Notes under the pieces: model-generated
The model's input: the letters and a program-made list of their open reading frames with translations, nothing else
Told to the model about the DNA's origin: nothing
The model's database searches: none
Shown: positions 34,096 through 41,692 of the stretch, in pieces
How the letters are laid out: each line of letters opens with the position of its first letter
How positions within the stretch are numbered: position 1 is the first letter of the stretch
Translations under genes and position numbers: made by a program
NCBI RefSeq assembly: GCF_002482385.1
Contig: NZ_DLFW01000045.1
Coordinates: forward strand, 97,780 to 161,779
From: Dysgonomonas sp. UBA7710
Lineage (GTDB): Bacteria > Bacteroidota > Bacteroidia > Bacteroidales > Dysgonomonadaceae
Reading direction: 5' to 3'
DNA: 64,000 nucleotides

Positions 34096-35250
34096 TTATT
34101 TATTATATGTTACAACCAGAGGATTGTCCAACCCTTCTGAAAATTCTTTTACATAGTTTTCGAAATCGGCAACTGTCGCAAACCCGAACTTAGACCATCC
34201 GTAACCACTGTAATAAGTTACAGGAATATTCGGTTGCTGGGTAGTTATCGCCAATACATGCGAATATGTGTCTTTCTTCTTTGTCTTAGGATTGTCGATA
34301 GTGTATGTGTCTACAATTGATTTATCTATACCCTGAGGAAAAACCAGAGCCAGATATACATTGTCTACCATATCGCTCTTCGGTTCGGCATACACTACGT
34401 ATTTATCCGAAGAGATAATAGAGTCGTTTTTCTCTCTCTTTACGATTCCTGCTGCTACCGGCATAGGTTCTTTTATGGTATAAGCCTGTACGATCTTAGA
34501 CAATTGGGAACCTGCATCGATTGATATAGTACGGTTTTCTGCGACAGACTTTCCATCTACATCCAGATTTTTATAAGTCAGCTTGAAAGTGGTGCGGAGA
34601 GGACCATTATCTAACAACTCTTCCGAAGCAAAATTTTCATTCAGCCACAACTTGTTATTTAAATACGGAGCCATTGCCCCGGCACCCAGCGAGCGTCCTA
34701 CTTTATAATCATCCTGCCCTTCACCATGGTCTTCGTGGTATGATGCTTCCCCGGCAAGGTCGGCTTTGTACCATTTATCGATAATCAGGTTGTTTGTACG
34801 CTTGTACCATGCGTCGATACCGTTGCTCGGACCGTCTGTTTCTATCAGCGCAGGGCCGTAGATACGGAACGCCACACGGTCGTTTTCCCATGCAAAGTCA
34901 TCTTTGCGTTCGGTGATAAAGCGTCCGTATGTTTTTGCAGCATATGTTTGCGCAGTATCGGTGGTGATGATAAAGCTTTTCGATTCTTTGGCTTTCAGTT
35001 CCGGCTGAAAAATAAGCTTTCTGTCGTATGTTACCTGAGACGGGATGATTTCACCGGCGCTGTTTTTTACTACATAAACAGCACTATCGGTCAATTTTAC
35101 TTTCGCTTTGATGCTGTCTAACGGGATTTCGACCATATCGGCTACACGGTCAAAGTCGCTTGTATTTTCTACTGTTATATTCATTTCCTTGTTTGAAGAA
35201 CAAGAGAGCAGAAATATAACGGAAAGAAAGAAACTTAATATTTTCTTCAT
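34096..35250 (-). CDS. DUF4861 family lipoprotein
   Basis: A 384-residue exported lipoprotein (signal ending FLLSC, Cys17) of family DUF4861. An N-terminal beta-rich domain (about 25-105) is followed by a larger beta-sandwich-like part with FITERKDDFAWENDRVAFRI, YKRTNNLIIDKWYKADLAGE, YHEDHGEGQDDYKVGRSLG and SGYGWSKFGFATVADFENYV. The conserved His, Asp and Glu cluster (YHEDHGEGQD) could form an active or metal site. No biochemical role is known to me. Its place between kduI and kdgK suggests a periplasmic step on uronate-containing oligosaccharides. Confidence 0.8.
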   Translation of the reverse strand: MKKILSFFLSVIFLLSCSSNKEMNITVENTSDFDRVADMVEIPLDSIKAKVKLTDSAVYVVKNSAGEIIPSQVTYDRKLIFQPELKAKESKSFIITTDTAQTYAAKTYGRFITERKDDFAWENDRVAFRIYGPALIETDGPSNGIDAWYKRTNNLIIDKWYKADLAGEASYHEDHGEGQDDYKVGRSLGAGAMAPYLNNKLWLNENFASEELLDNGPLRTTFKLTYKNLDVDGKSVAENRTISIDAGSQLSKIVQAYTIKEPMPVAAGIVKREKNDSIISSDKYVVYAEPKSDMVDNVYLALVFPQGIDKSIVDTYTIDNPKTKKKDTYSHVLAITTQQPNIPVTYYSGYGWSKFGFATVADFENYVKEFSEGLDNPLVVTYNK

Positions 35251-35312
35251 ATTTTCGTTTGTTTAATTATTTAAGGTTTAATTTTTTAAACTATTAAATC
35301 TTTAAATTTTAC
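35251..35312. repeat. AT-word hairpin between kduI and the DUF4861 gene
   Basis: The 62-bp gap is built of TTTAA words (TTTAATTATTTAAGGTTTAA, then TTTAAACTATTAAATC and TTTAAATTTT) and can fold on itself. It is shorter than the other gap elements and follows no exact copy of them. Confidence 0.4.
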
Positions 35313-36155
35313 TTAACGCAGTTTATCAGCAGTGAAGGTGTCCATATCGTCATAATCGAGATTTTCGCCGCACATAGCCCAGATAAATGTATAGTTGCTT
35401 GTTCCCGCGGCCGAGTGGATAGACCATGACAGGGAAATAACAGCCTGTTCGTTACCCATAAAGATATGGCGCGTTTCCTGGGGTTGTCCCATAAAATGGC
35501 ATACAGCCTGCTGTGCAGGAACTTTGAAATAGAAATATGCTTCCATACGGCGCGAGTGTGTATGAGGAGGCATTGTGTTCCATACGCTTCCTTCCTTGAT
35601 TTCTGTCATACCCATCTGTAACTGGCAGCAGGGTACGATTTCGCTTAATATGATCTGATTCAATAAGCGCTCGTTAGATGTGGCAGGCACACCGAGGTCC
35701 CTTGTACGGCGCATAGCAGATGTGATCTGAGCCGTGGGATATTCTTTATGTGCCGGAGAAGAAGCAAAGTAATATTTTGCAGGTTTTGCAGCATCGTTGC
35801 TTTTGAAGGTAACTTCTTTAGAGCCACGGCCTACATATACAGCATCCTTGAATGCCATGCTGTAATCTTTTCCGTCTACTGTAACTACTCCTTCGCCTTC
35901 GATACAGATGATACCCAGTTCGCGGCGTTCACAGAAATATTCCGAACGGATAAGGTCTACCGTTTCCAGTTTCAGAGCCTCTTTTACAGGAAGCGCACCG
36001 CCGATAATCAGGCGGTCGTTGTGTGTATAAGTCATTAACACACTGTCGGCTTCAAATAATTTTTCTACTAAAAACTCTTTACGCAATTGTGTGGTGTCGT
36101 AATTTTTCACATCGTTGGGGTGCGTGCCCCAGCGTTCTTCAATTACTGTTTTCAT
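35313..36155 (-). CDS. kduI: 5-keto-4-deoxyuronate isomerase (4-deoxy-L-threo-5-hexosulose-uronate ketol-isomerase)
   Basis: A 280-residue zinc enzyme converting DKI to DKII in the breakdown of unsaturated uronates. The cupin metal ligands lie in PPHTHSRRMEAYFYF (two His and Glu), with a further His in SWSIHSAAGTSNYTFIWAM. The start at 36155 (MKTVIEERWGTHPNDVKNYD) is the family start; a longer frame to 36206 would translate the intergenic repeat and is rejected. It is cytosolic and pairs functionally with KduD. It belongs to the leftward uronate operon. Confidence 0.95.
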   Translation of the reverse strand: MKTVIEERWGTHPNDVKNYDTTQLRKEFLVEKLFEADSVLMTYTHNDRLIIGGALPVKEALKLETVDLIRSEYFCERRELGIICIEGEGVVTVDGKDYSMAFKDAVYVGRGSKEVTFKSNDAAKPAKYYFASSPAHKEYPTAQITSAMRRTRDLGVPATSNERLLNQIILSEIVPCCQLQMGMTEIKEGSVWNTMPPHTHSRRMEAYFYFKVPAQQAVCHFMGQPQETRHIFMGNEQAVISLSWSIHSAAGTSNYTFIWAMCGENLDYDDMDTFTADKLR

Positions 36156-36174
36156 ATTGTTTTGATATTTTTTT

Positions 36175-36263
36175 AGTTGACAAGTTAACGAGTAGACAAG
36201 ATACAAGTTATGGATTTCTTGAAAACAAGACTTGTTTACTCGTATCTCGTTAACTTGTCAACT
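36175..36263. repeat. Long word-repeat hairpin between uxaC and kduI
   Basis: AGTTGACAAGTTAACGAG (36175-36192) pairs perfectly over 18 bp with its inverse at 36246-36263. A further inner ACAAGT/ACTTGT pairing is possible. The 89-bp unit leaves 22 bp of ordinary gap. Confidence 0.8.
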
Positions 36264-36266
36264 GGT

Positions 36267-37673
36267 TTAAAACTTAAAAAATTCCTTAGCGTTGTAATAT
36301 GATACGTTTTCGACCAGTTTACCCAGAAAATCCAGTTCGGATGAAGGGAGCAGACCTTGTTCCACATCCGTTCCTATCAGATTACACAGTATGCGGCGGA
36401 AATATTCGTGACGAGGATATGACAGGAAGCTGCGCGAATCTGTCAGCATACCAACAAAGCGGCTTAATAAGCCGAGATTAGACAATGAGTTCATCTGCGC
36501 TTCCATTCCCGTTTTCTGATCGAGGAACCACCATCCCGAACCGAATTGTATCTTTCCGGCAACCGAACCATCCTGGAAGTTTCCTATCATGGTAGCGATC
36601 AGGTCATTATCGCGCGGGTTCAGGTTGTAAATGATTGTTTTCGCCAACTTATTGTCTGTATCCAGCCTGTTGAGGAATTTCGACATAGCTTTTGCTATTG
36701 TGAAGTCTCCGATAGAATCAAAACCTGTATCCGGCCCTAATTTTTTAAACAGGCGTGTATTATTGTTGCGGATAGCGCCATAGTGGAACTGCTGTGTCCA
36801 GCCTTTTTCCCAGTCCATAATTGCGCCTTCGACAAGTATAGCCGACTTGAATTTGATGATTTCTTCGTGTGTAAGTTCTTTACCACCATATACTTTGTTG
36901 AAGATGGCGTCGATTTCACTTTGTGTATAATCTTCGGCATAGAATTCTTCGATACCGTGGTCGGATAGTTTACAGCCGGCACCGGCAAAGAAATCGTGAC
37001 GTTTACGCAGGGCGGTGATAAGATCGCTGAAATTGCTGATAGCCACACCCGACACTTCCGATAATTTTTCCACATATCCCCTGAACGCGTCCGGAATCTC
37101 AACGGCCATAGCCTTGTCGGGACGCCATGTAGGGAGCACCTTGACAGAGAATCCTTCATTTTTTAAAGCCAGATGATATTGAAGCGAATCGATAGGGTCG
37201 TCTGTCGTACAAACAGCCTCCACGTTGTAATGCTTCATCAGCCCGCGAGCCGAGAATTGCGGAGTGCGCAGTTTTGCAGTACATTCGTCAAAAATCTCTT
37301 TAGCTGTTTCGGGTTTTAATATTTTTGTTACTCCGAATGCTGTTTTCAGCTCCAGATGTGTCCAGTGATAGAGCGGGTTACGCATCGTATAAGGGACTGT
37401 TTCTGCCCATTTCTCAAACTTTTCCCAATCGGTAGTATCTTTTCCTGTGCAGTAGCGTTCATCCACACCATTGGTGCGCATTGCACGCCATTTGTAGTGG
37501 TCTCCGCCCAGCCATATTTCACCCAGATTGTCGAACTGATAATCTTCCGCAATCAGTTTCGGGTCCAGATGGCAATGATAGTCTATAATAGGCAGATGTT
37601 TTGCATGCTGATGATACAGGTATTCTGCCGTTTCGTTTTGCAATACGAAGTTATCGTCTAAAAACTGTTTCAT
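36267..37673 (-). CDS. uxaC: Glucuronate/galacturonate isomerase
   Basis: A 468-residue isomerase of the amidohydrolase superfamily converting D-glucuronate to D-fructuronate (and galacturonate to tagaturonate). Signatures are LPIIDYHCHLDPKLIAEDY (metal His-x-His), WRAMRTNGVDERYCTG, NPLYHWTHLELKTAFG, VCTTDDPIDSL, FHYGAIRNNNTRLF and MLTDSRSFLSYPRHEYFRRI. Length is exactly typical. Cytosolic. It is the entry step for free uronates, and uxuA and the fructuronate reductase lie upstream in the same operon. Confidence 0.97.
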   Translation of the reverse strand: MKQFLDDNFVLQNETAEYLYHQHAKHLPIIDYHCHLDPKLIAEDYQFDNLGEIWLGGDHYKWRAMRTNGVDERYCTGKDTTDWEKFEKWAETVPYTMRNPLYHWTHLELKTAFGVTKILKPETAKEIFDECTAKLRTPQFSARGLMKHYNVEAVCTTDDPIDSLQYHLALKNEGFSVKVLPTWRPDKAMAVEIPDAFRGYVEKLSEVSGVAISNFSDLITALRKRHDFFAGAGCKLSDHGIEEFYAEDYTQSEIDAIFNKVYGGKELTHEEIIKFKSAILVEGAIMDWEKGWTQQFHYGAIRNNNTRLFKKLGPDTGFDSIGDFTIAKAMSKFLNRLDTDNKLAKTIIYNLNPRDNDLIATMIGNFQDGSVAGKIQFGSGWWFLDQKTGMEAQMNSLSNLGLLSRFVGMLTDSRSFLSYPRHEYFRRILCNLIGTDVEQGLLPSSELDFLGKLVENVSYYNAKEFFKF

Positions 37674-37675
37674 AA

Positions 37676-37763
37676 TTTTAAGCTTTTAGCCTTTAGCTTT
37701 AAGCTTTTAGCCGTTTGTAAGAAATGTTATTTGCTAACGGTTAATAGCTGACAGCTAACAGCT
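37676..37763. repeat. AGCTTTTAGC-word hairpin between uxuA and uxaC
   Basis: TAGCCGTT pairs with AACGGTTA near the centre. Outward, repeated AAGCTTTTAGCCTTTAGC words pair imperfectly with AGCTGACAGCTAACAGCTT. The gap is 93 bp. Confidence 0.6.
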
Positions 37764-37766
37764 TAT

Positions 37767-38942
37767 TTATATTATATATAATGTTTTTGCTATTCCCAGT
37801 TCGAGTCCTCTGAGTTCGGCTAATCCCCTGAGGCGGCCGATGCATGAGTAACCCGGATTTGTTTTTTTGTTCAGGTCGTCGATCATCTGGTGTCCGTGGT
37901 CGGGGCGGAAAGGGATGGAAATATTGCGTTTTTGCTGTACTTCCAGAAATCCTTTCATTACGCTGTACATATCCACATCGCCTTCCAGATGGTTTGCTTC
38001 GTAGAAATTTCCTTCCCTGTCGCGTTGGGTAGAGCGCAGATGAACAAAGTTTATCCTGTCGCCAAGACGTTTTATCATGTTCGGCAGGTCATTATCCGCT
38101 CTTACTCCGAATGAGCCTGTGCAGAAGCACAGCCCGTTCGATTTGTTGGGTACGGCCTCTACCAGTTTATTGAAATCCGGTTCGGTACTCAGGATACGCG
38201 GAAGGCCGAGGATAGGGTAGGGAGGGTCGTCGGGGTGAATAGCCAGAACGGCATCCACTTCATCGGCTACAGGTGCGATTTGACTAACAAAGTATATCAG
38301 GTTTTTCCTTAATGTCTCTGCATCTATACCGTTATATCTGTCGAGTTGAGCCTGAAATTCCTGAAGTGTAAAACTCTCTTCCGCACCGGGCAGCCCGGCT
38401 ATCATATTGCGTACCAAAAGGTCTTTTTCTTCCTGAGACATGCTTTCGTAGCGGGCTTTTGCTTTGGCAATATCTCCGGCTGAATATTCTTTTTCCGCAC
38501 CCGGACGTTTGAGGATAAAGAGTTCGAAGGCCATAAATGCAGCACGTTCGAAACGCAGGGCCTTAGACCCGTCGGGCATGGTATAGGCCAGATCGGTACG
38601 TGTCCAGTCCAATACAGGCATAAAGTTGTATGTGATGATCTTCACTCCGCACTTTGCCAGATTACGGATACTTTCCTTATAATTTTCAATATATTCTTTG
38701 TAATTCCCTTCCTGTGTCTTGATATGTTCGTGTACAGGGATACTTTCTACCACAGACCAGGTCAGTCCGGCCTTTTCTATAATGTCTTTGCGTTTTTGTA
38801 TTTCTTCTACAGTCCACACTTCACCATTTTTGATATGGTGCAGGGCTGTGACAATTCCCGTTGCTCCGGCTTGTCTTATATCTGCTAATGATACAGGGTC
38901 GTTTGGCCCGTACCAACGCCATGTTTGTTCGCTTAATATCAT
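37767..38942 (-). CDS. uxuA: Mannonate dehydratase
   Basis: A 391-residue metal-dependent enzyme dehydrating D-mannonate to KDG. Family blocks are TWRWYGPNDPVSLADIRQAGATG, TALHHIKNGEVW, WSVVESIPVHE, IHPDDPPYPILGLPRILST, NGLCFCTGSFG (metal-binding Cys region), FVHLRSTQR and FRPDHGHQMIDD. The His and Cys metal ligands are all present. It is cytosolic and supplies KDG to KdgK. It lies between uxaC and the fructuronate reductase gene. Confidence 0.97.
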   Translation of the reverse strand: MILSEQTWRWYGPNDPVSLADIRQAGATGIVTALHHIKNGEVWTVEEIQKRKDIIEKAGLTWSVVESIPVHEHIKTQEGNYKEYIENYKESIRNLAKCGVKIITYNFMPVLDWTRTDLAYTMPDGSKALRFERAAFMAFELFILKRPGAEKEYSAGDIAKAKARYESMSQEEKDLLVRNMIAGLPGAEESFTLQEFQAQLDRYNGIDAETLRKNLIYFVSQIAPVADEVDAVLAIHPDDPPYPILGLPRILSTEPDFNKLVEAVPNKSNGLCFCTGSFGVRADNDLPNMIKRLGDRINFVHLRSTQRDREGNFYEANHLEGDVDMYSVMKGFLEVQQKRNISIPFRPDHGHQMIDDLNKKTNPGYSCIGRLRGLAELRGLELGIAKTLYII

Positions 38943-38945
38943 ATA

Positions 38946-39030
38946 TAAACAATTAGTAAATTAGTAAATATGCAGATTAACAAATTCTTATAGAAATAAT
39001 TATCAAATTTCCGAATATGCTAATTTGCCA
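38946..39030. repeat. ATTAGTAA-word hairpin between the reductase gene and uxuA
   Basis: AATTAGTAAATTAGTAAATAT (about 38952-38972, given here as its 21-nt extent) pairs imperfectly with ATATGCTAATTTGCCAATT (39015-39033 region). The gap is 89 bp. Confidence 0.5.
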
Positions 39031-39031
39031 A

Positions 39032-39847
39032 TTAAATGGAGAATGTATTGAAACCTCCGTCTACTACAAGTATAGAGCCGTTTACAAAACTGGAAGCATC
39101 GCTTACCAGATAATGGATAGCCCCCAGAAGTTCTTCCGATTCTCCAAAACGGCGGAACGGCGTGTGTGCGATAACCGATTTTGCACGCTCGGTATACGAA
39201 CCGTCCGGATTAAGCATCAGGTTCCTGTTTTGTTCTGTGATAAAGAAACCGGGCGCCAAAGCATTTACACGGAAACCTTCACCGAATTTTGCAGACAATT
39301 CCCCTGCCATATATTCGGTGAAATTGGCCACGGCTGCTTTTGCCACACCATAACCCATAACACGGGTCAACGGGCGGAAAGAGGACATGGATGCTATATT
39401 TATTATATTTCCTTTGCCATTGTCTACCATTGCTTTTGCAAATACGAGGGTAGGTATGACCGTCCCGAACAGGTTGAGGTCGATCACATCTTTGAATGCA
39501 TCTACCTTGACATCGAATATCGTTTTATTCGGTGGAATGGTTGCTCCCGGCATGTTTCCTCCGGCAGCATTTATAAGTACATCGATTTTGCCGTATGCTT
39601 TAAGTATCTCCTCTCTGTTTTGTGTCAGATTTTCTTCATTCATGGCATCTGATACGAGAAACATCGCTTCGTCACCTTTGGCTTTAATCTTAGTCGCCAA
39701 GGCCTCGCCTTTTTCTTCCGAACGTCCGAGTATAACTACTTTAGCCCCTTCCGATGCCAGATACTCTGCCATCTGCGAACCTAAAATACCATATCCTCCT
39801 GTGATGAGGACTACTTTTCCGTCGATATTGAACAAGCTGTTTTTCAT
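39032..39847 (-). CDS. SDR-family D-mannonate oxidoreductase (fructuronate reductase)
   Basis: A 271-residue short-chain dehydrogenase expected to reduce D-fructuronate to D-mannonate. The nucleotide loop is TGGYGILGSQMAEYLA, with NAAG at NAAGGNMPG and catalytic Ser/Tyr/Lys in SMSSFRPLTRVMGYGVAKAA. The inserted loop GGNMPGATIPPNKTIFDV is typical of this uronate-pathway subgroup. It replaces the unrelated long-chain UxuB of E. coli; no uxuB gene occurs here, and its place next to uxuA and uxaC fits the missing step. Cytosolic. The exact substrate is inferred. Confidence 0.85.
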   Translation of the reverse strand: MKNSLFNIDGKVVLITGGYGILGSQMAEYLASEGAKVVILGRSEEKGEALATKIKAKGDEAMFLVSDAMNEENLTQNREEILKAYGKIDVLINAAGGNMPGATIPPNKTIFDVKVDAFKDVIDLNLFGTVIPTLVFAKAMVDNGKGNIINIASMSSFRPLTRVMGYGVAKAAVANFTEYMAGELSAKFGEGFRVNALAPGFFITEQNRNLMLNPDGSYTERAKSVIAHTPFRRFGESEELLGAIHYLVSDASSFVNGSILVVDGGFNTFSI

Positions 39848-39849
39848 TT

Positions 39850-39950
39850 TTAGTTACGAGTTACAAATTATGGGTTACAAGTTTTCAGAGTTCAAGTTTA
39901 CCCGTTACTTATTGTTATTTTTAGTTTTTAGTTTTTCACTTTACACTTAG
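39850..39950. repeat. Word-repeat region between lacI-type gene and reductase gene
   Basis: Repeated GTTACGAGTTACAAATT, GGGTTACAAGTTTTC and AAGTTTACCCGTTAC words are partly self-complementary. TAGTTTTTCACTTTACACTT (39930-39949) resembles the right end of the four-helix-bundle unit. Confidence 0.5.
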
Positions 39951-39954
39951 ATTC

Positions 39955-41034
39955 CTATAATTTATAGTTGTTATAATAATCTACGTTTTCTTTTATCAGG
40001 ATATCTATAGGCATAAAGTTGGTTTTTTCCGGTTCTTGTTTAAACAGGAAATAATTTGCCAATGCCTTGATAGCATCATATCCCTGCAATTCGGGGCGTT
40101 GGGAAAGGATAAATGAAATCCGGCCGCTTTTGAGCGCCCTTATGTTACGCTCTATAGCATCATGTCCTACCAACCGGACTCTTTCGCGTAAAGCAGGTTT
40201 CGCTTTTTCCAGAAGGGCGATCAGTTCATATATCCGGGAATTTAACACTATGCCGCCTACCAGGGTATTGCTTTGCGAGAGGATATTTTCGAGTTTTTCC
40301 AGTCCGGCGGGATGGTTGTCCGGGTCTATTTCCACATGATGTATCTTACCTTTATAATCAGACTGGGAAAGGCATTTCATAAAACCCTGTTCGCGGGTCT
40401 TCATCTGTACCGATATCTCTTTATACTTGAACCGTATATGCGCGATGAAAATATCGGCGTTGAGACCGATCTCCTTCAGGAGTAGTTTTGCGGCTATATT
40501 TCCGCTGCCTAAGGAATCGCCGCCAAAATACGCCAGGTCTTTTTGTTTCTGAATGTCCGAATCGATATATATATATGGTATGCCTTTTTCATCCAGTTCT
40601 TTGGACAGGTTTATAACCAGTTCACCGAAAAGAGTGGCCAGCAGCACACCATCAAAATCTTTTTCTTTAAACTGACCGGCAGCTTTCAGGAAAGAAAAAC
40701 GGTCGTACTGGTTGAAATGGAAATATTCGACACTTATATTGAATTTCCTCATTTCGTCTCCGGCACGATTTATCCCGTCGCAAACAAGCTCCCAATAATC
40801 GCCTTCCGAATAGGTGGGCGCGATAACGGCGAACTTATAACTGCGTTTCGATGCAAGGAAACGTGCTACGAGGTTAGGCTCGTAATTAATTTCTTTCAGA
40901 ATAGCTTCTACTTTGACGCGCTTTTCTTCCGATACCCGTCCACGGTTGTGGAGTACCCTGTCTACTGTGCCCGTAGAAACACCCGCCAGTTTGGCAATAT
41001 CTACAATCCGTATATTACTGTTATCTTTTTTCAT
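39955..41034 (-). CDS. LacI-family regulator of the uronate operon
   Basis: A 359-residue repressor. The N-terminal helix-turn-helix RIVDIAKLAGVSTGTVDRVL is followed by the hinge helix YEPNLVARFLASKR. A periplasmic-binding-protein-like sensor domain follows (about 65-350), with IPYIYIDSD, NIAAKLLL, VLNSRIYELIALL and RVRLVGHDA. It is the first gene of an eleven-gene leftward run of hexuronate genes, so it probably senses a uronate intermediate such as KDG. Two palindromes bracket its own promoter and are likely its operators, implying autoregulation of the whole operon. Confidence 0.93.
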   Translation of the reverse strand: MKKDNSNIRIVDIAKLAGVSTGTVDRVLHNRGRVSEEKRVKVEAILKEINYEPNLVARFLASKRSYKFAVIAPTYSEGDYWELVCDGINRAGDEMRKFNISVEYFHFNQYDRFSFLKAAGQFKEKDFDGVLLATLFGELVINLSKELDEKGIPYIYIDSDIQKQKDLAYFGGDSLGSGNIAAKLLLKEIGLNADIFIAHIRFKYKEISVQMKTREQGFMKCLSQSDYKGKIHHVEIDPDNHPAGLEKLENILSQSNTLVGGIVLNSRIYELIALLEKAKPALRERVRLVGHDAIERNIRALKSGRISFILSQRPELQGYDAIKALANYFLFKQEPEKTNFMPIDILIKENVDYYNNYKL

Positions 41035-41052
41035 ATTTCAGAGTAAACTGTT

Positions 41053-41066
41053 TGTGTGCGCACACA
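41053..41066. promoter_or_regulatory. LacI-type operator O1
   Basis: TGTGTGCGCACACA is a perfect 14-bp palindrome just downstream of the -7 element of the regulator's promoter. A LacI-type central CG is present. Confidence 0.8.
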
Positions 41067-41074
41067 CCTTTCTG

Positions 41075-41105
41075 CAAAAGTAACTATTTTTATTAATTAT
41101 ACAAT
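41075..41105 (-). promoter_or_regulatory. Promoter of the lacI-type gene and uronate operon
   Basis: On the minus strand, ATTG (41105-41102) is followed after 19 nt by TACTTTTG (41082-41075), an exact TAnnTTTG match. The predicted leader is about 35 nt and contains operator O1. Confidence 0.7.
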
Positions 41106-41107
41106 GC

Positions 41108-41119
41108 GTGTGCGCACAC
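41108..41119. promoter_or_regulatory. LacI-type operator O2
   Basis: GTGTGCGCACAC is a perfect 12-bp palindrome that shares its core with O1. It lies immediately upstream of the -33 element, and the centres of O1 and O2 are 54 bp apart, about five helical turns. Confidence 0.75.
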
Positions 41120-41307
41120 ATATTTTTGTGTTGTTTATATAATGTATTGTTTTATAGTGTGTTGTATTGCTTGTGGAGATGAGAATATGTTGTAGGGCAT
41201 GTTTTTATAGAGAATGTGTAGATTTAAGTAGGTCATTAAAGGAGAAAAACTTTATCTATGTATGTAGCCAATAGTTCTTTGACGTATTGATGGGCCCCCT
41301 CCAACCT

Positions 41308-41470
41308 CCCCTTGGGGCAGGGCTGTTAAGTTCTGGATTCTTATATCCTCTTTGTCATGTTGAACGAAGTGAAACATCTCTTAAATAGAATGAGATCCTT
41401 CATTCCACTCAGGATGACAGCAGAAAATAACAAACCAAAGTGGAGAACTTAACAGCCCTGTCCCAAGGGG
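41308..41470. repeat. Nested palindromic repeat
   Basis: The outer arms, 41308-41334 (starting CCCCTTGGGGCAGGG) and 41444-41470, are inverted copies with one mismatch in 27. Inside, 41352-41380 (TTGTCATGTTGAACGAAG) and 41392-41420 (ending CAGGATGACAG) form a second, imperfect inverted repeat. The inner one belongs to the same family as 11717-11799. It looks like one palindromic element inserted in another. Confidence 0.8.
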
Positions 41471-41511
41471 GACTTACAGAGAGGGTAAAAAGTAATAGTG
41501 TTACTTTTTTT

Positions 41512-41605
41512 AGATACGAGTAGACAAGATACGAGATACGAGTTGTTGACTGCTAACTGTTCACTGATATATCTGTTACTTTTTTTAACGTTAGCTTATT
41601 TACAG
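41512..41605. repeat. Word-repeat stretch upstream of GH43
   Basis: AGATACGAGTAGACAAG and ATACGAGATACGAGTTG repeat the words seen at 27.8, 33.0 and 36.2 kb. GTTACTTTTTTTA occurs at both ends (41500 and 41575). Pairing is poor. Confidence 0.45.
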
Positions 41606-41692
41606 TCTCTAATTGAACGATTTTTCACCCCTGATTACGGGATATATTACAGATATTTGAACTTGAATTAAAACATCATTTTATTTACACGA

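Larger units (their letters stand above)
41120..41692. other. Gene-free region between the lacI-type gene and GH43
   Basis: About 570 bp. It contains a nested palindromic repeat (41308-41470) and a word-repeat stretch (41514-41600), both listed separately. No gene and no convincing promoter for GH43 were seen; GATATTTG at 41652-41659 is a near match. Confidence 0.6.

Noticed and set aside
36156..36206. N-terminal extension of KduI
   Set aside because: The 17 extra residues translate the intergenic word-repeat hairpin; the conserved KduI start is MKTVIEERWG at 36155.
39017..39652. 211-residue plus-strand frame antisense to the SDR reductase gene
   Set aside because: The minus-strand SDR has intact cofactor and catalytic motifs; the antisense frame is a shadow.
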